From positions 707,058 to 771,057 of the forward strand of contig NZ_FOTC01000001.1 in assembly GCF_900114455.1 (NCBI RefSeq): a stretch of DNA of 64,000 bases, given 5' to 3'. The position numbers and the translations under genes were made by a program. Shown piece by piece: positions 25,667-34,856 of the stretch. The DNA is from Halogranum rubrum (lineage in GTDB: Archaea > Halobacteriota > Halobacteria > Halobacteriales > Haloferacaceae). Every line of letters begins with the position of its first letter. The first letter of the stretch is position 1. A model generated the notes under the pieces. That model ran no database searches. It was not told where the DNA came from and saw nothing but the letters and a program-made list of their open reading frames with translations.

Positions 25667-26803
25667 ATGAGTACCCAATCGACGCCGACGAACGTCGTCA
25701 TCGTCCTCGGCACGCGCCCCGAGATAATCAAGTTCGCACCGGTGATTCGCGAGTGCATCGACCGAGAGGTCCCCTTCACGCTCGTTCACACGGGCCAGCA
25801 CTACTCGCCGGACTTGGACGAAGTGTTCTTCGACCAACTAGAGCTGCCCGCACCGGACGTCCATCTCGGCGTCGGGTCGGACTCTCACGGCAAACAGACC
25901 GCCGCGATGCTCGAAGGCGTCGAAGAAGTGCTGTTCGACGTCGAACCCGACGTGGTCCTCGTCCAGGGTGACACGAACTCGACGCTCGCCGGTGCGCTGG
26001 CGGCCGCGAAACTCAACATCGAAGTCGGCCACATCGAGGCTGGCCTCCGAAGTTTCGACCGCGAGATGCCCGAGGAGACGAACCGTGTCGTCGTCGACCA
26101 CATCGCCGACTACCTGTTTACACCCACCTCCGAGACGCGCGAGTATCTGGAACGTGAAGGACTCTCCGACCGCATCTTCGTCACCGGGAACACCGTCGTC
26201 GACGCCGCCCACCAGTACGCCGACGTCGCCGCCGAGAAGAGCACCGTCCTCGACGAACTCGGCCTCGAACCGGGCGAGTTCTACCTCCTGACGGCACACC
26301 GCGCGGAGAACGTCGACCAACTCGACCGATTCAGCTCGCTGCTCGACGGCGTCGCACAGTTCGCCGACGAGACAGGGTGGGACGTCGTCTACCCGATTCA
26401 CCCGCGCGCGCAGAATCGCATCGACGCCTTCGACCTAGAGGTCCCCGACGCGATTCGACTCGTCGAACCGCTCGACTTCCTCGACTTCCTCCGACTGGAG
26501 TCGACGGCGGCGCTCGCGTTCACGGACTCCGGCGGCGTCCAAGAAGAGACCTGTATCCTCGGTACGCCCTGCGTGACGCTGCGGTACACGACCGAACGAC
26601 CCGAGACAGTGTACGTCGGTGCGAACTGTCTCGCGGGACTCGACCCCGTCGACATCGTCGACGCGGGCAGACAGATGCTCGGCAAACGCCCCGACTGGGA
26701 CGTTCCGTTCGGCGACGGACGGGCCGCCGAACGCATCCTGGACCTACTGACTGCACCCACCTCACCAACGGCCGGAACGATACCGGCGGAGACACCTCAA
26801 TGA
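25667..26803 (+). CDS. wecB: UDP-N-acetylglucosamine 2-epimerase (non-hydrolysing)
   Basis: 378 residues, full length for WecB/MnaA. Conserved features in order: VVIVLGTRPEIIKFAPVIRE at the N-terminus, VHTGQHYSPDLDEVFFDQL, VQGDTNSTLAGALAAAKLNI, HIEAGLRSFDREMPEETNR (the catalytic Asp/Glu region), LLTAHRAENVD, and FTDSGGVQEETCILGTPCVT in the C-terminal UDP-binding domain. It converts UDP-GlcNAc to UDP-ManNAc. Its stop overlaps the start of wecC (ATGA), so the pair makes UDP-ManNAcA for the surface glycan. Confidence 0.95.
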   Translation: MSTQSTPTNVVIVLGTRPEIIKFAPVIRECIDREVPFTLVHTGQHYSPDLDEVFFDQLELPAPDVHLGVGSDSHGKQTAAMLEGVEEVLFDVEPDVVLVQGDTNSTLAGALAAAKLNIEVGHIEAGLRSFDREMPEETNRVVVDHIADYLFTPTSETREYLEREGLSDRIFVTGNTVVDAAHQYADVAAEKSTVLDELGLEPGEFYLLTAHRAENVDQLDRFSSLLDGVAQFADETGWDVVYPIHPRAQNRIDAFDLEVPDAIRLVEPLDFLDFLRLESTAALAFTDSGGVQEETCILGTPCVTLRYTTERPETVYVGANCLAGLDPVDIVDAGRQMLGKRPDWDVPFGDGRAAERILDLLTAPTSPTAGTIPAETPQ

Positions 26804-28113
26804 AAATCTGCGTACACGGAATCGGTTATATCGGACTAGCAACGGCAGCGCTCTTCGCGAACGCTGGACACGACGTCGTCGGCTACGACCCGAACGAACG
26901 CCTCGTCTCGGAGCTTCGAGCGGGCAACCCCCGAACGACGGAAGAAGAACTCCGAACGTTCGTCCTCGACGCTCTCGACAACGGCTTCGAGCCGGCGGAC
27001 GAACCCGTCGAGGCGGACTGCCATCTCGTCTGCGTTCCCACGCCGTACGACGAAGAGTCACAGATGGCAGACCTCGCCTACGTCGAGGCCGCCGGGCGAA
27101 CGGTCGCAGAGTACCTCCGCCCCGGTGACCTCGTCATCCTCGAATCGACCGTCCCGCCGGGAACGACCGAGGACGCGTTCGCCTCGGTTCTCGAAAACTC
27201 CGGACTGACGGCGGGCGAGGACTTCGCGCTCGCACACTGTCCCGAGATGGTTCTCCCGGGGAACATCACGTACGAAATCGTCCACAACGACCGTATCATC
27301 GGCGGTATCGACACTGCATCGACCGACCGTGCGGTTGCACTCTACGAACCGCTCGTCGAGGGTGCCATCCACCGCGCGCCGGACGCGACGACCGCAGAGT
27401 TCGTCAAGCTCACACAGAACGCCTACCGCGACGTGAACATCGCCTTCGCGAACGAGTTGGCGCGCGTCGCCCACGACTACGGCATCCGGTCGCGTGACGC
27501 CATCGCACTGGCGAACGTCCACCCGCGCGTCGACGTGCTCCAACCCGGCCCCGGCGTCGGCGGCCACTGTCTCCCCATCGACCCGTGGTTCCTCGGGCAG
27601 TCCTCGGACTCGCTCGACATCATCGAGAGCGCGCGCCGCATCAACGAGGGGATGGTCGACTTCGTCGCCGAACTCCTCGAAGGCGAAGTCGGACCGCTGG
27701 CCGGAACGAGCGTCGCCGTCCTCGGCGTCGCCTACAAGGGGAACGTCGACGACAGCCGCCACAGTCCCGGACTGCGCTTCGCCGACCTCCTCCGAGCGGT
27801 GCCCGCTGCCTCCGGAACCGAAGCCGAAGCGACGGCGACGGACGGCGGACAGACCGGCCACGACACCGGCGTCGACGTCCGACTCCACGACCCTTACGTC
27901 GACGACCACGACGGCTCACTCGGCCTCGTCGACCTCGAAGACGCGCTCCGCGACGCCGACGCTGTCGTTGTCACCGCCGCACACGACGCCTACCGCGACA
28001 TCGACCCCAAGATGGTTCGAGAACTCGTCTCGCGACCGCTCGTCGTCGACACGCTCTCGTGTCTCGACGCCAACGCGTGGCGGGACGCCGGGTTCGACTA
28101 CGTCGAAGTGTAG
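26800..28113 (+). CDS. wecC: UDP-N-acetyl-D-mannosaminuronate dehydrogenase
   Basis: 437 residues, UDP-glucose/GDP-mannose dehydrogenase superfamily. The N-terminal NAD domain is MKICVHGIGYIGLATAALFA. Then come VILESTVPPGTTED, HCPEMVLPGN (WecC-type rather than Ugd-type), KLTQNAYRDVNIAFANELAR with the catalytic Lys, and GPGVGGHCLPIDPWF with the catalytic Cys. The C-terminal UDP-binding domain has VAVLGVAYKGNVDDSRHSP, followed by a low-complexity insertion (EAEATATDGGQTGHDTG). It oxidises UDP-ManNAc twice to UDP-ManNAcA. The 4-base overlap with wecB implies coupled translation. Confidence 0.93.
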   Translation: MKICVHGIGYIGLATAALFANAGHDVVGYDPNERLVSELRAGNPRTTEEELRTFVLDALDNGFEPADEPVEADCHLVCVPTPYDEESQMADLAYVEAAGRTVAEYLRPGDLVILESTVPPGTTEDAFASVLENSGLTAGEDFALAHCPEMVLPGNITYEIVHNDRIIGGIDTASTDRAVALYEPLVEGAIHRAPDATTAEFVKLTQNAYRDVNIAFANELARVAHDYGIRSRDAIALANVHPRVDVLQPGPGVGGHCLPIDPWFLGQSSDSLDIIESARRINEGMVDFVAELLEGEVGPLAGTSVAVLGVAYKGNVDDSRHSPGLRFADLLRAVPAASGTEAEATATDGGQTGHDTGVDVRLHDPYVDDHDGSLGLVDLEDALRDADAVVVTAAHDAYRDIDPKMVRELVSRPLVVDTLSCLDANAWRDAGFDYVEV

Positions 28114-28215
28114 GCTCGATACGGCTGGATTGCGACGCGCTCTTTCTTCCCCCGCTACTGCCTTCCGCTCGCACCGTCGTTACGAGGCGAGACTGTCGCC
28201 GTAGCGACTCGCTAG

Positions 28216-28608
28216 TCAGTTGGATACACCACGTGCCGATTCGACACGCCGTTCGCTCGTCTCGCTCGTCTCACGTCCGATTCGTACGCTGACCAGCATC
28301 GCCGCCCAGCCGACGCCGAGGACGAGACACCAGAGTGCGACGGTCAAATCCTCGGTGAGAGGGAGGTTCATGCTGACCCCGTACATCGCACTACCGACGA
28401 CGAGGAGGACGTGGAGGGTCGACCACCGGGTCCGAGACGCCCGAAGCACCGACATCTCGGTGACGAGGAGCCAGCCGACGAGCGTCCACGAGAGCCAGAC
28501 GAAGCAGAAATAGAGGGCGTTCAACTCGGCCCCACTGTCCGTACTGAGTGTGACCACCGGAATCAGCCCGGCGACCAGACCGGCGAGGAGGGCTTTGAAG
28601 TCAGGCAT
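28216..28608 (-). CDS. Small four-helix membrane protein, unknown
   Basis: 130 residues from ATG 28608. Four hydrophobic segments (about 6-20, 31-48, 65-80, 88-105), and a charged C-terminal tail rich in Arg/Glu/Ser. The N-terminal FKALLAGLVAGLIPVVTLST and the small size suggest a haloarchaeal DUF-type membrane protein, but I do not recognise the family. It lies at the end of the wecBC segment on the opposite strand. The longer frame to 28836 is Arg/Pro/Ser-rich and rejected. Confidence 0.7.
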   Translation of the reverse strand: MPDFKALLAGLVAGLIPVVTLSTDSGAELNALYFCFVWLSWTLVGWLLVTEMSVLRASRTRWSTLHVLLVVGSAMYGVSMNLPLTEDLTVALWCLVLGVGWAAMLVSVRIGRETSETSERRVESARGVSN

Positions 28609-28736
28609 AGATATTGGTCGAGACCCTCCGAGAAAATTTCTTTCGATTGTCACGTATCCGCGGGCGATTCGAGTGATTCGAGAGACGAAGAGAGAACAAG
28701 AGAGACCGGTTCCAGAGAGCGCAGTGTGCGGTGCGC

Positions 28737-30135
28737 TCAGAGATACCCGAGGTCTTTCAGATGGGCCGTCATCGAGTCGTCGAACTCGGAGTGCTCTTCC
28801 TGTTGAGAGCGCGGGAGGCCGAACGCCGTGAGCCACGACTCACACATCGCGGCGAGTTCGTTGCAGAGGAGCGACTCCGCGTCGCTCACGTCGTACGTCT
28901 CGTCGGGGATTCTGAACAGTTCTATCTCGCTCTCGCTCTGCACGTAGCGGTACTCGGGCGTCCGGATGCTCGTCAGGTCACCGGAGTGGTACTGCGAGGC
29001 GTCGAACGCGTCGTCGTATTCGCTAATCTTCGCTAACTTGCTCGCCGAGCGAGCGCCACCGCGTTGGGTTACGGCGAACTCGCGTTCGCCGTCGCGGAGG
29101 TCGATGCCGACGGGGACGTCGGCGTCGACGCCAACCTCGTTGAGGACGGTCCGCATCGCGTCGGCGTGCTGGACGAGTTCGTCGTGCGTGCCGGAGAGAC
29201 CGGAGACACCCGCGACGACGAGCGGCACGTGCGAGACGGCGTCGTTCACGACGATCATGTGGGCGAGTAACCCGTGTTCACCGAGTAGTTCGCCGTGGTC
29301 GGAGGTGACGACGACGATGGGGTCGTCGAGGCGAGACTCGGCGTACTCGACGATTTTCCGAGCGGTGTCGTCGACGTGGCAGATGCCCGCGTCGTACATC
29401 GCGTGGATGGCGCTCCACTCGTCGTCGGCGAACGGGACGCCCCGAGCGATGTGTCCGTGGAGGTCCGACGACATGTCCATCGAGACGTCGAGCGCCTCGT
29501 CGGTAGACATCTCGTAGCCGTCGGCGAAGCGGTTCTGGTACGGTTTCGGCGGGTGGTAGGGGTGGTGGCTGTCGCCGAGGTGGACGTACAGGAACAACGG
29601 TTGGTGCTCGGCGGCGGCGGCGTCGACGTTGTCGCTTCGCGAGTGCGACGTTGAGGTAGCCGATAGAGTGTTTCGGCGTGTCGCGGGTGAACCCCGCCGA
29701 GTGGTGGTTGATACCGGCGAGGTAGCGAACCATCGTCGGGAGGCCCGCCTCCTTCAAGAGCGTCTCCTTCCCGAGGTAGTGGAAGTGGTCGAACCCGCGG
29801 GCGAGTCCCGTCACCTCGCTCAGTTGGGGGTTCGGCGAGATGCAAGCCGTCCGGTAGCCAGCGTCACGGAGCGCCTCGGGAATCGTCGGGATGTCGCGGG
29901 ACAACCGGGCGTCTTCGGACCACGTCCGGTGTGCCGACGGCGTCAACCCGGTCAGGATGGACGCACTGGACGAGCGTGTCCAAATGTCGTGCGAGAAACA
30001 GTTCGTGAACGCGGCACCATCGGGGCGAGCGGCGAGTTCGCTGAGAAACGGCGTCGTGTCCCGGTCGTATCCACCCAGCGTCGTGTGGTCTTGCCGAACG
30101 CTTTCGAGGGTAATCCAAACAATATCTCTGCTCAT
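28737..30135 (-). pseudogene. Sulfatase-like hydrolase gene with an internal frameshift
   Basis: Two frames together make one sulfatase-family protein of about 465 residues. The N-terminal part starts at ATG 30135 with VWITLESVRQDHTTLGGYDR (metal-binding end) and SSSASILTGLTPSAH where the nucleophile lies. The C-terminal part has FLYVHLGDSHHPYHPPKPYQ, VVVTSDHGELLGEHG and the family tail HLKDLGYL. The frame changes near 29632, after NVALAKR and before NVDAAAAEHQ, and is consistent with one extra base or two missing bases. No long homopolymer is present at the site, although GCC triplets follow. It could be a sequencing error or a true inactivation. The two halves otherwise show no decay, which favours error or a very recent mutation. 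Confidence 0.75.
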
Positions 30136-30329
30136 ACGCTATTACCCGTACGCTGGTAAGAGCGATAAGTCGGAACTTGCTAACCACTCTCTCCCACGAC
30201 TCCGTCACGCAGTAGGCTGTGGCTACTGATGAACGTGGGCGCGAACGGTCGATGGTTCTCACGGAGAACAGGAGGGTGAGACGTCTCAGTACGTTCAGAA
30301 CAGCGCGAGTCGAGGGTATCGGTGCAGCG

Positions 30330-31478
30330 TTACCGCGACGGCGTCGCTTCGAGCGGTGGGTTCAGTTCGGAGAGGCTGGACCGCAGGTCGTCTGCAATCC
30401 CCGTCTCGACCCAGTCTCGGGTTCGCGGGACGAACGCACGGTACGTCGGGACGGTGCTGAAGAGGTCGGCGAAGATGCGACGCTCGGCTTCGAGCACCGA
30501 CTCGAACTCGGTGGTCTTGTCGAACTCGGGGAACAGCGTGTCGAAGGCGTAGAAGTACTCACGGAGGAGGCCGTTCCACTCGTAGTCGCTGATGGTCACC
30601 GTCTCTGTCAGTGCGTCGTCCGAGGTGATCTCGTCGATAGAGATGGTGTCTTGCGTGGGTGCTGCACGCAGTACGACGACGCCGTCGGCGTCTGCGCTGT
30701 CGACGAACTTCGACCCGGGCAGTACCTCGCTCAGACTCGTGAACGTCCGACCGCTTTCGGTGAGGAACCGCTTCGTGAGGAAGATAGCCCCCTCGTCGAG
30801 CGTCGAGCGGGTCTGGTCGGCGTGTTTGTCGACGAACCCCGCGACGCGCTGTTTGAACGTCTGTTTCTCGTCCTCGTCGCGTTCGGTGACGTGGCCGAAC
30901 GATTCGAGGTTGTGTGGCTGCATGTTCACTCCGAGTGGGTAGCCCCGAACCGAACCGTCGGCGTTGACCCAGAGGCGGTCGTCCGCGAGGTAGTCGCCGC
31001 CCGACCCGAGCAGCGAGAGGAGCGTGTTCGTCTTGCCGGCGCTTCGCCACGCGGGGAAGATGAACGTGCTTCCGTTCCACTGTACGCCGGAGGCGTGCAC
31101 CAGCGCGTAGCCGTCGTCGACGAACCGCTTTCTGAGTTCGTACTCGAGCGGGTAGACGACGTTGAACGGCTCCCAGTTGGGCGAGACCCACATGTGGCTC
31201 CAGTCGGCGTTGACGCTCATGTAGTTCGAGCCTTTCCGGACGACGAACCGATCTCCCTCACGCCCGTAGTAGGACTTCGGGGTCCCGAGTACCGTGTCGG
31301 GGTCGGGTTTTTGCGTCGTCATCTCGATGACGAGGTCGGGTTCGCGGTCGGGAGACGTTTCGAGGAAGTGGTCGTACATCCGGTGATGCTGGTTGACCGA
31401 CCGACCTTCGTCTCCTCGAACCTCCACCAGATACGTGTCGAAGAAGTTGTAGTAACTCATCAGTTTGTGCTCCACCAT
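30330..31478 (-). CDS. HprK-related P-loop protein
   Basis: 382 residues. The central region reads ALVHASGVQWNGSTFIFPAW then RSAGKTNTLLSLLGSGGDYLADDRLWV. This is the Walker-A and following strand-turn pattern of the HPr-kinase-like (HprK-C) proteins found as orphans in glycan and peptide-modification loci. The N-terminal about 110 residues (YYNFFDTYLVEVRGDEGRSV) and the C-terminal 200 are unassigned. It is predicted to bind a nucleotide and perhaps phosphorylate a small molecule or protein, but there is no HPr or PTS gene in the window. It is transcribed towards the frameshifted sulfatase gene. Confidence 0.7.
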   Translation of the reverse strand: MVEHKLMSYYNFFDTYLVEVRGDEGRSVNQHHRMYDHFLETSPDREPDLVIEMTTQKPDPDTVLGTPKSYYGREGDRFVVRKGSNYMSVNADWSHMWVSPNWEPFNVVYPLEYELRKRFVDDGYALVHASGVQWNGSTFIFPAWRSAGKTNTLLSLLGSGGDYLADDRLWVNADGSVRGYPLGVNMQPHNLESFGHVTERDEDEKQTFKQRVAGFVDKHADQTRSTLDEGAIFLTKRFLTESGRTFTSLSEVLPGSKFVDSADADGVVVLRAAPTQDTISIDEITSDDALTETVTISDYEWNGLLREYFYAFDTLFPEFDKTTEFESVLEAERRIFADLFSTVPTYRAFVPRTRDWVETGIADDLRSSLSELNPPLEATPSR

Positions 31479-31985
31479 CTATCGATGATTCCAGATTGTA
31501 CCGGCTGTCGAGATAAGCGATAGCGTAGGTATCGCAGTAGTCGTACAGACACTTTCATAGTCATCATCTGACAACGGAGTCTATTGACTTAGTAAGTATC
31601 TGGATACCACTTCTCTCTCCTCTCGGTTAGTAAGCTACAAACCGGCGTGTGTCGCGTAGTGTGGAGCTACTGATCGTTGCAGAACGTTCCACCGTCTGGC
31701 GTTTTTACCTCAATAATAGTCTTGTTTCGGCGGAATTTTGCACCGCCGTCGAACGCGCTCTCTGCCTCTGGCCACATCGGCAAAATCAGTTACTAACCGA
31801 ATCGAAAGTGCTGAATTAATCTCCCCGTGACGGCCCCGTCGTTCGTTACTCGAATCATAACTTTTGCACTATCTATCGATAGAAATTAGTGAGAATTGAT
31901 AATATGACCCACGATTATTCGTTACCAGCAACGCCCACGACGGACGAGCGCACGCACCAAGCGCGAATACGACGCGTTTCACGAT
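31479..31985. other. AT-richer intergenic region before the dockerin/cohesin pair
   Basis: About 500 bases with no convincing gene. AT content rises near 31550-31650 and 31840-31905. A 30-codon frame (ATG 31904 to TGA 31996) overlaps the start of the metallophosphoesterase gene, but its codon use is poor and it is only a possible leader ORF. Confidence 0.45.
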
Positions 31986-33266
31986 ATGCGAGATGAAGCG
32001 AGTGTCGTTCGTCGACGAACCGTTCTGAAAGCACTCGGTATCGGTGCGACTGCACCGTTCCTGACGAGGGCTGGCACGTCTGTCGCAACCGCCGTGACTG
32101 GTTCGGAACCGTGGACGGTTGCCGTCCTCCCCGACACACAGAAGTACGCGGAGTCGTCGTCGCTCATCGAGTACGCCTACGCCCAGACGGAGTGGATTGC
32201 CGACAACGCTGGCTCGGAGAACATCGAGTTCGTCACGCACGTGGGCGACCTCGTAGAGACTGCCGAGAACGTAGACGAGTGGGAGCGAATCGACGACGTG
32301 ATGGGACGGTTGGACGACGTCAACCTCCCGTACTCGACGGTTCCCGGCAACCACGATTGGGTTCGTGAAGGAACGTGGGGAGTGAGAAGCATCGAGAACT
32401 ACCGGCAGTACTTCGGTCCGGACCGGTACGCAGGACAGAGTTGGTACGGCGGGAGCGGTCCCGACGGGTTGAGTCACTACCAGTTCTTCTCGGCCGGTGG
32501 TTACGAGTTCCTCCACCTCGCCCTCGAGTGGGAAGTTCCCGGCAGCATCAACGACGCAGAGACACCGTTTGGCTGGGCGCACGAGATACTTCAGCAGTAC
32601 CCCGACCATCCAACTATCATCACGACCCACTCGTACCTCAAAGACACCGGCGTCCGGATGGCGGGAATCGATGGTGAGTGGGGTGAAACGACTATCGGCG
32701 GCGAACCCGACGACAATCGCCCGAACGGGAATTCCGGCGGCAGGACGTGGAAGGAACTCATCCGGTCGAACAGCCAGGTGTTCATGATCTTCAACGGTCA
32801 CTTCACCGACATCGACGGTGAAGCTCACCAAATCTCAGAGAACGACGACGGCCTCGATGTTTACGAGATGGTGGCCGATTATCAGGACCGTTCACACGGT
32901 GGCGACGGCTGGATGCGACTGCTCACCTTCCAACCCGGCGGCGGGTCCGACGACAACGACCGGATTCTCGTCCAAACGTACTCGCCGTCGCTCGACGAGT
33001 TCGAGGACGACAGCGACAGCGAGTTCAGTTTCGACCTCGACTTCGCAGAGCGCTTCGGCGCGAGCGAAGAACCAGAACCGGAGACGCCCATAACCGGCGA
33101 CGTCGACGATGACGGCGACGTCGACGACGACGACGTCAGAGAGGTCCAACAGTACATCGCGAAGAAGAACGACGACATCGACGTCGAGGCGGCGGACGTC
33201 GACGACGACGGTGACGTCGACATCGCGGATGCAGTACGCATTCGGAACCTGATAGGTGACCAATGA
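31986..33266 (+). CDS. Tat-exported metallophosphoesterase with C-terminal dockerin module
   Basis: 426 residues. The Tat signal has VVRRRTVLKALGIGATAPFL (residues 7-26). The calcineurin-type phosphoesterase domain (about 40-345) shows AVLPDTQKY, THVGDLVE, VPGNHDW, ITTHSYL and FNGHFTDIDGEAHQ in the expected order of metal ligands. After an acidic Pro/Glu linker (EEPEPETPITG) the last 55 residues form two F-hand calcium loops, DVDDDGDVDDDD and DVDDDGDVDIADAVRIRNL, each followed by a helix. That is the layout of a type-I dockerin. The stop overlaps the ATG of the cohesin gene (ATGA). Inference: an exported enzyme docks to the adjacent membrane-anchored scaffold. Confidence 0.88.
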   Translation: MRDEASVVRRRTVLKALGIGATAPFLTRAGTSVATAVTGSEPWTVAVLPDTQKYAESSSLIEYAYAQTEWIADNAGSENIEFVTHVGDLVETAENVDEWERIDDVMGRLDDVNLPYSTVPGNHDWVREGTWGVRSIENYRQYFGPDRYAGQSWYGGSGPDGLSHYQFFSAGGYEFLHLALEWEVPGSINDAETPFGWAHEILQQYPDHPTIITTHSYLKDTGVRMAGIDGEWGETTIGGEPDDNRPNGNSGGRTWKELIRSNSQVFMIFNGHFTDIDGEAHQISENDDGLDVYEMVADYQDRSHGGDGWMRLLTFQPGGGSDDNDRILVQTYSPSLDEFEDDSDSEFSFDLDFAERFGASEEPEPETPITGDVDDDGDVDDDDVREVQQYIAKKNDDIDVEAADVDDDGDVDIADAVRIRNLIGDQ

Positions 33267-34828
33267 CGACGCGTTCACCACTGACGCGACTCCTCTCGGT
33301 GCTGCTCGTCCTCGCGGTGACGCTCGGGACGATACAAGGTTTCGCCGTCGTGAGTGCAGCGACTCCGACGGTCGGAATCAGCGAGACTGCGGGGTCGACA
33401 GATGGCGGTCCAATCGAACGGACAGCCGGTGAGACGGCGACGCTCGTCGTCTGGTCGGACGCCGAGTCCGTCGGCGGCTATCAGACGACTGTCGAGTTCG
33501 ACCCGGACGTCGTGCAAGTTACCGCTGTCTCGGGGACTGACGATTTCGACGGTCCCGTCCACGAGACAGACAACGACGAGGGGTGGGTCACGCTCAACCA
33601 ACTCCACGATTCGAGCGCCGATAGCCCGGCGCTCGCGCACATCACCTTCGAGTTCGTGGGGTCCGCAGAGGCGCAGTCGCCCATCTCACTCGTCGAAGAC
33701 GAGACGAAACTCTCGGACGCCGAGGGGAACGAAATCGGTGTCGAAGACTACCAGGATACCTCGGCTTCTGTCGTCTCACCGACGCCGGACCCGACCGAGA
33801 CACCGACGCAGACGCCGGACCCAACCGAAACGCCGACACAGACGCCGGACCCAACCGAGACGCCGACGCAGACGCCGGACCCAACCGAGACGCCGACGCA
33901 GACACCGACGCAGACGCCCGAACCGACCGAGACACCGACGCAGACACCGGACCCAACCGAGACGCCGACGCAGACGCCCGAACCGACCGAGACACCGACG
34001 CAGACACCGACTGAGACGCCGGAGGCGACTCCGTCGCAGCCATCGGGTGGAAGCGGTGGTAGTGGCGGGAGTGGCGGTAGCGGCGGTAGTGGTAGCTCCG
34101 GTGGAAGCAGTGGAGACGACGACGACACACCCGAACTACCAGAAGTCACCGTCTCACAGCGACAGACCAGTACGCTCGTCTCCGTGAAACACGGCACGTC
34201 GGGCACGTCGCTGTCGGCGCAGTTCACCGACCTGCAGCAGGTCGACGGGTCGAATCGAGTCAGCGTGAGTCAACTCGACTGGCGGACCACCTCCGAGAAG
34301 CGCCGATACTCCGTCGAACTGTCCGCGCCGAACTCGTCGGCAGGGAACGTTCCGGAACTGGCCACCGAAGAGGCGCACGCGCTCTCTTACTTCACGGTGA
34401 CCACCGACGGCATCGAGAACACGACTATCGACACGGCGACGATTCGGTTCACCGTCGCGAACGTGACGGAGTCCGAGGACTCGGCAGCCGTGGCGCTGTG
34501 GCACTACAACGGGACGGCGTGGGAACGACTGAACACCACGTCGCTCGGTAACGGTTCGTTCGCCGCAGAGACGCCAGGATTCTCGACGTTCGCGGTGACG
34601 GAGCCACCGACGTCGACACCGACTCCGTCGCCGACTCCTGATCCGACGCCCGTAGCGGCGACGACGCCGGCGCAGACGACGTCCGCAGAGACGACGGCGA
34701 CGGCGACGACAACACCGCCAGTAACTACTGACGTCTCGAGTGACACGGGCCTGTCCGTCGTCCTGTTCGTGGTTCTCGTCTCACTCGTCCTCGTCGGGGT
34801 GAGATCCCGAACACTCCGACGCGACTGA
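33263..34828 (+). CDS. Membrane-anchored cohesin-domain scaffold with PGF-pre-PGF-like module
   Basis: 521 residues. A Sec-type signal peptide (RLLSVLLVLAVTLGTIQGFA, about 9-33) is followed by a cohesin-like module (about 35-172): PTVGISETAGSTDGG, AGETATLVVWSDAESVGGYQ, TTVEFDPDVVQVTAV, SPALAHITFEFVG. Next are a Pro/Thr repeat stalk with 10-residue TPDPTETPTQ units (to about 255), a Gly/Ser linker, and a PGF-pre-PGF-like domain (about 290-450) ending GSFAAETPGFSTFAVTEPP. A second Pro/Thr linker leads to one transmembrane helix (LSVVLFVVLVSLVLVGV) and the basic tail RSRTLRRD. It is predicted to stand on the cell surface and hold dockerin-bearing partners. No PGF-CTERM motif is seen at the very end. 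Confidence 0.85.
   Translation: MTTRSPLTRLLSVLLVLAVTLGTIQGFAVVSAATPTVGISETAGSTDGGPIERTAGETATLVVWSDAESVGGYQTTVEFDPDVVQVTAVSGTDDFDGPVHETDNDEGWVTLNQLHDSSADSPALAHITFEFVGSAEAQSPISLVEDETKLSDAEGNEIGVEDYQDTSASVVSPTPDPTETPTQTPDPTETPTQTPDPTETPTQTPDPTETPTQTPTQTPEPTETPTQTPDPTETPTQTPEPTETPTQTPTETPEATPSQPSGGSGGSGGSGGSGGSGSSGGSSGDDDDTPELPEVTVSQRQTSTLVSVKHGTSGTSLSAQFTDLQQVDGSNRVSVSQLDWRTTSEKRRYSVELSAPNSSAGNVPELATEEAHALSYFTVTTDGIENTTIDTATIRFTVANVTESEDSAAVALWHYNGTAWERLNTTSLGNGSFAAETPGFSTFAVTEPPTSTPTPSPTPDPTPVAATTPAQTTSAETTATATTTPPVTTDVSSDTGLSVVLFVVLVSLVLVGVRSRTLRRD
33781..34030 (+). repeat. 30-bp tandem repeats coding TPDPTETPTQ units
   Basis: About eight units of a 30-bp repeat (variants with Glu for Asp and a shorter TPTQ unit) inside the cohesin gene, giving the Pro/Thr stalk. 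The codons are close to identical between units, suggesting recent expansion. It is not a CRISPR array because there are no unique spacers. Confidence 0.85.
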
Positions 34829-34850
34829 GCACGAGGCGAACGACTCCCGC

Positions 34851-34856
34851 TTTTTT
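34851..34856 (+). terminator. T-run after the cohesin gene
   Basis: TTTTTT 23 bases after the stop of the cohesin gene, in otherwise GC-rich DNA. A typical archaeal intrinsic termination signal. Confidence 0.5.

Noticed and set aside
29278-29630. Arg-rich C-terminal extension of the first half of the frameshifted sulfatase gene
   Set aside because: Out-of-frame read-through (RRRRRRR and Pro/Arg strings); the true continuation is in the other frame.
31869-32831. 320-residue minus-strand frame opposite the metallophosphoesterase
   Set aside because: Antisense to a gene with clear catalytic motifs; no motif of its own.
33781-34030. Regular repeats that might suggest a CRISPR array
   Set aside because: Direct 30-bp units without unique spacers, in frame with the Pro/Thr stalk of the cohesin gene. 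No CRISPR array is seen in the window.
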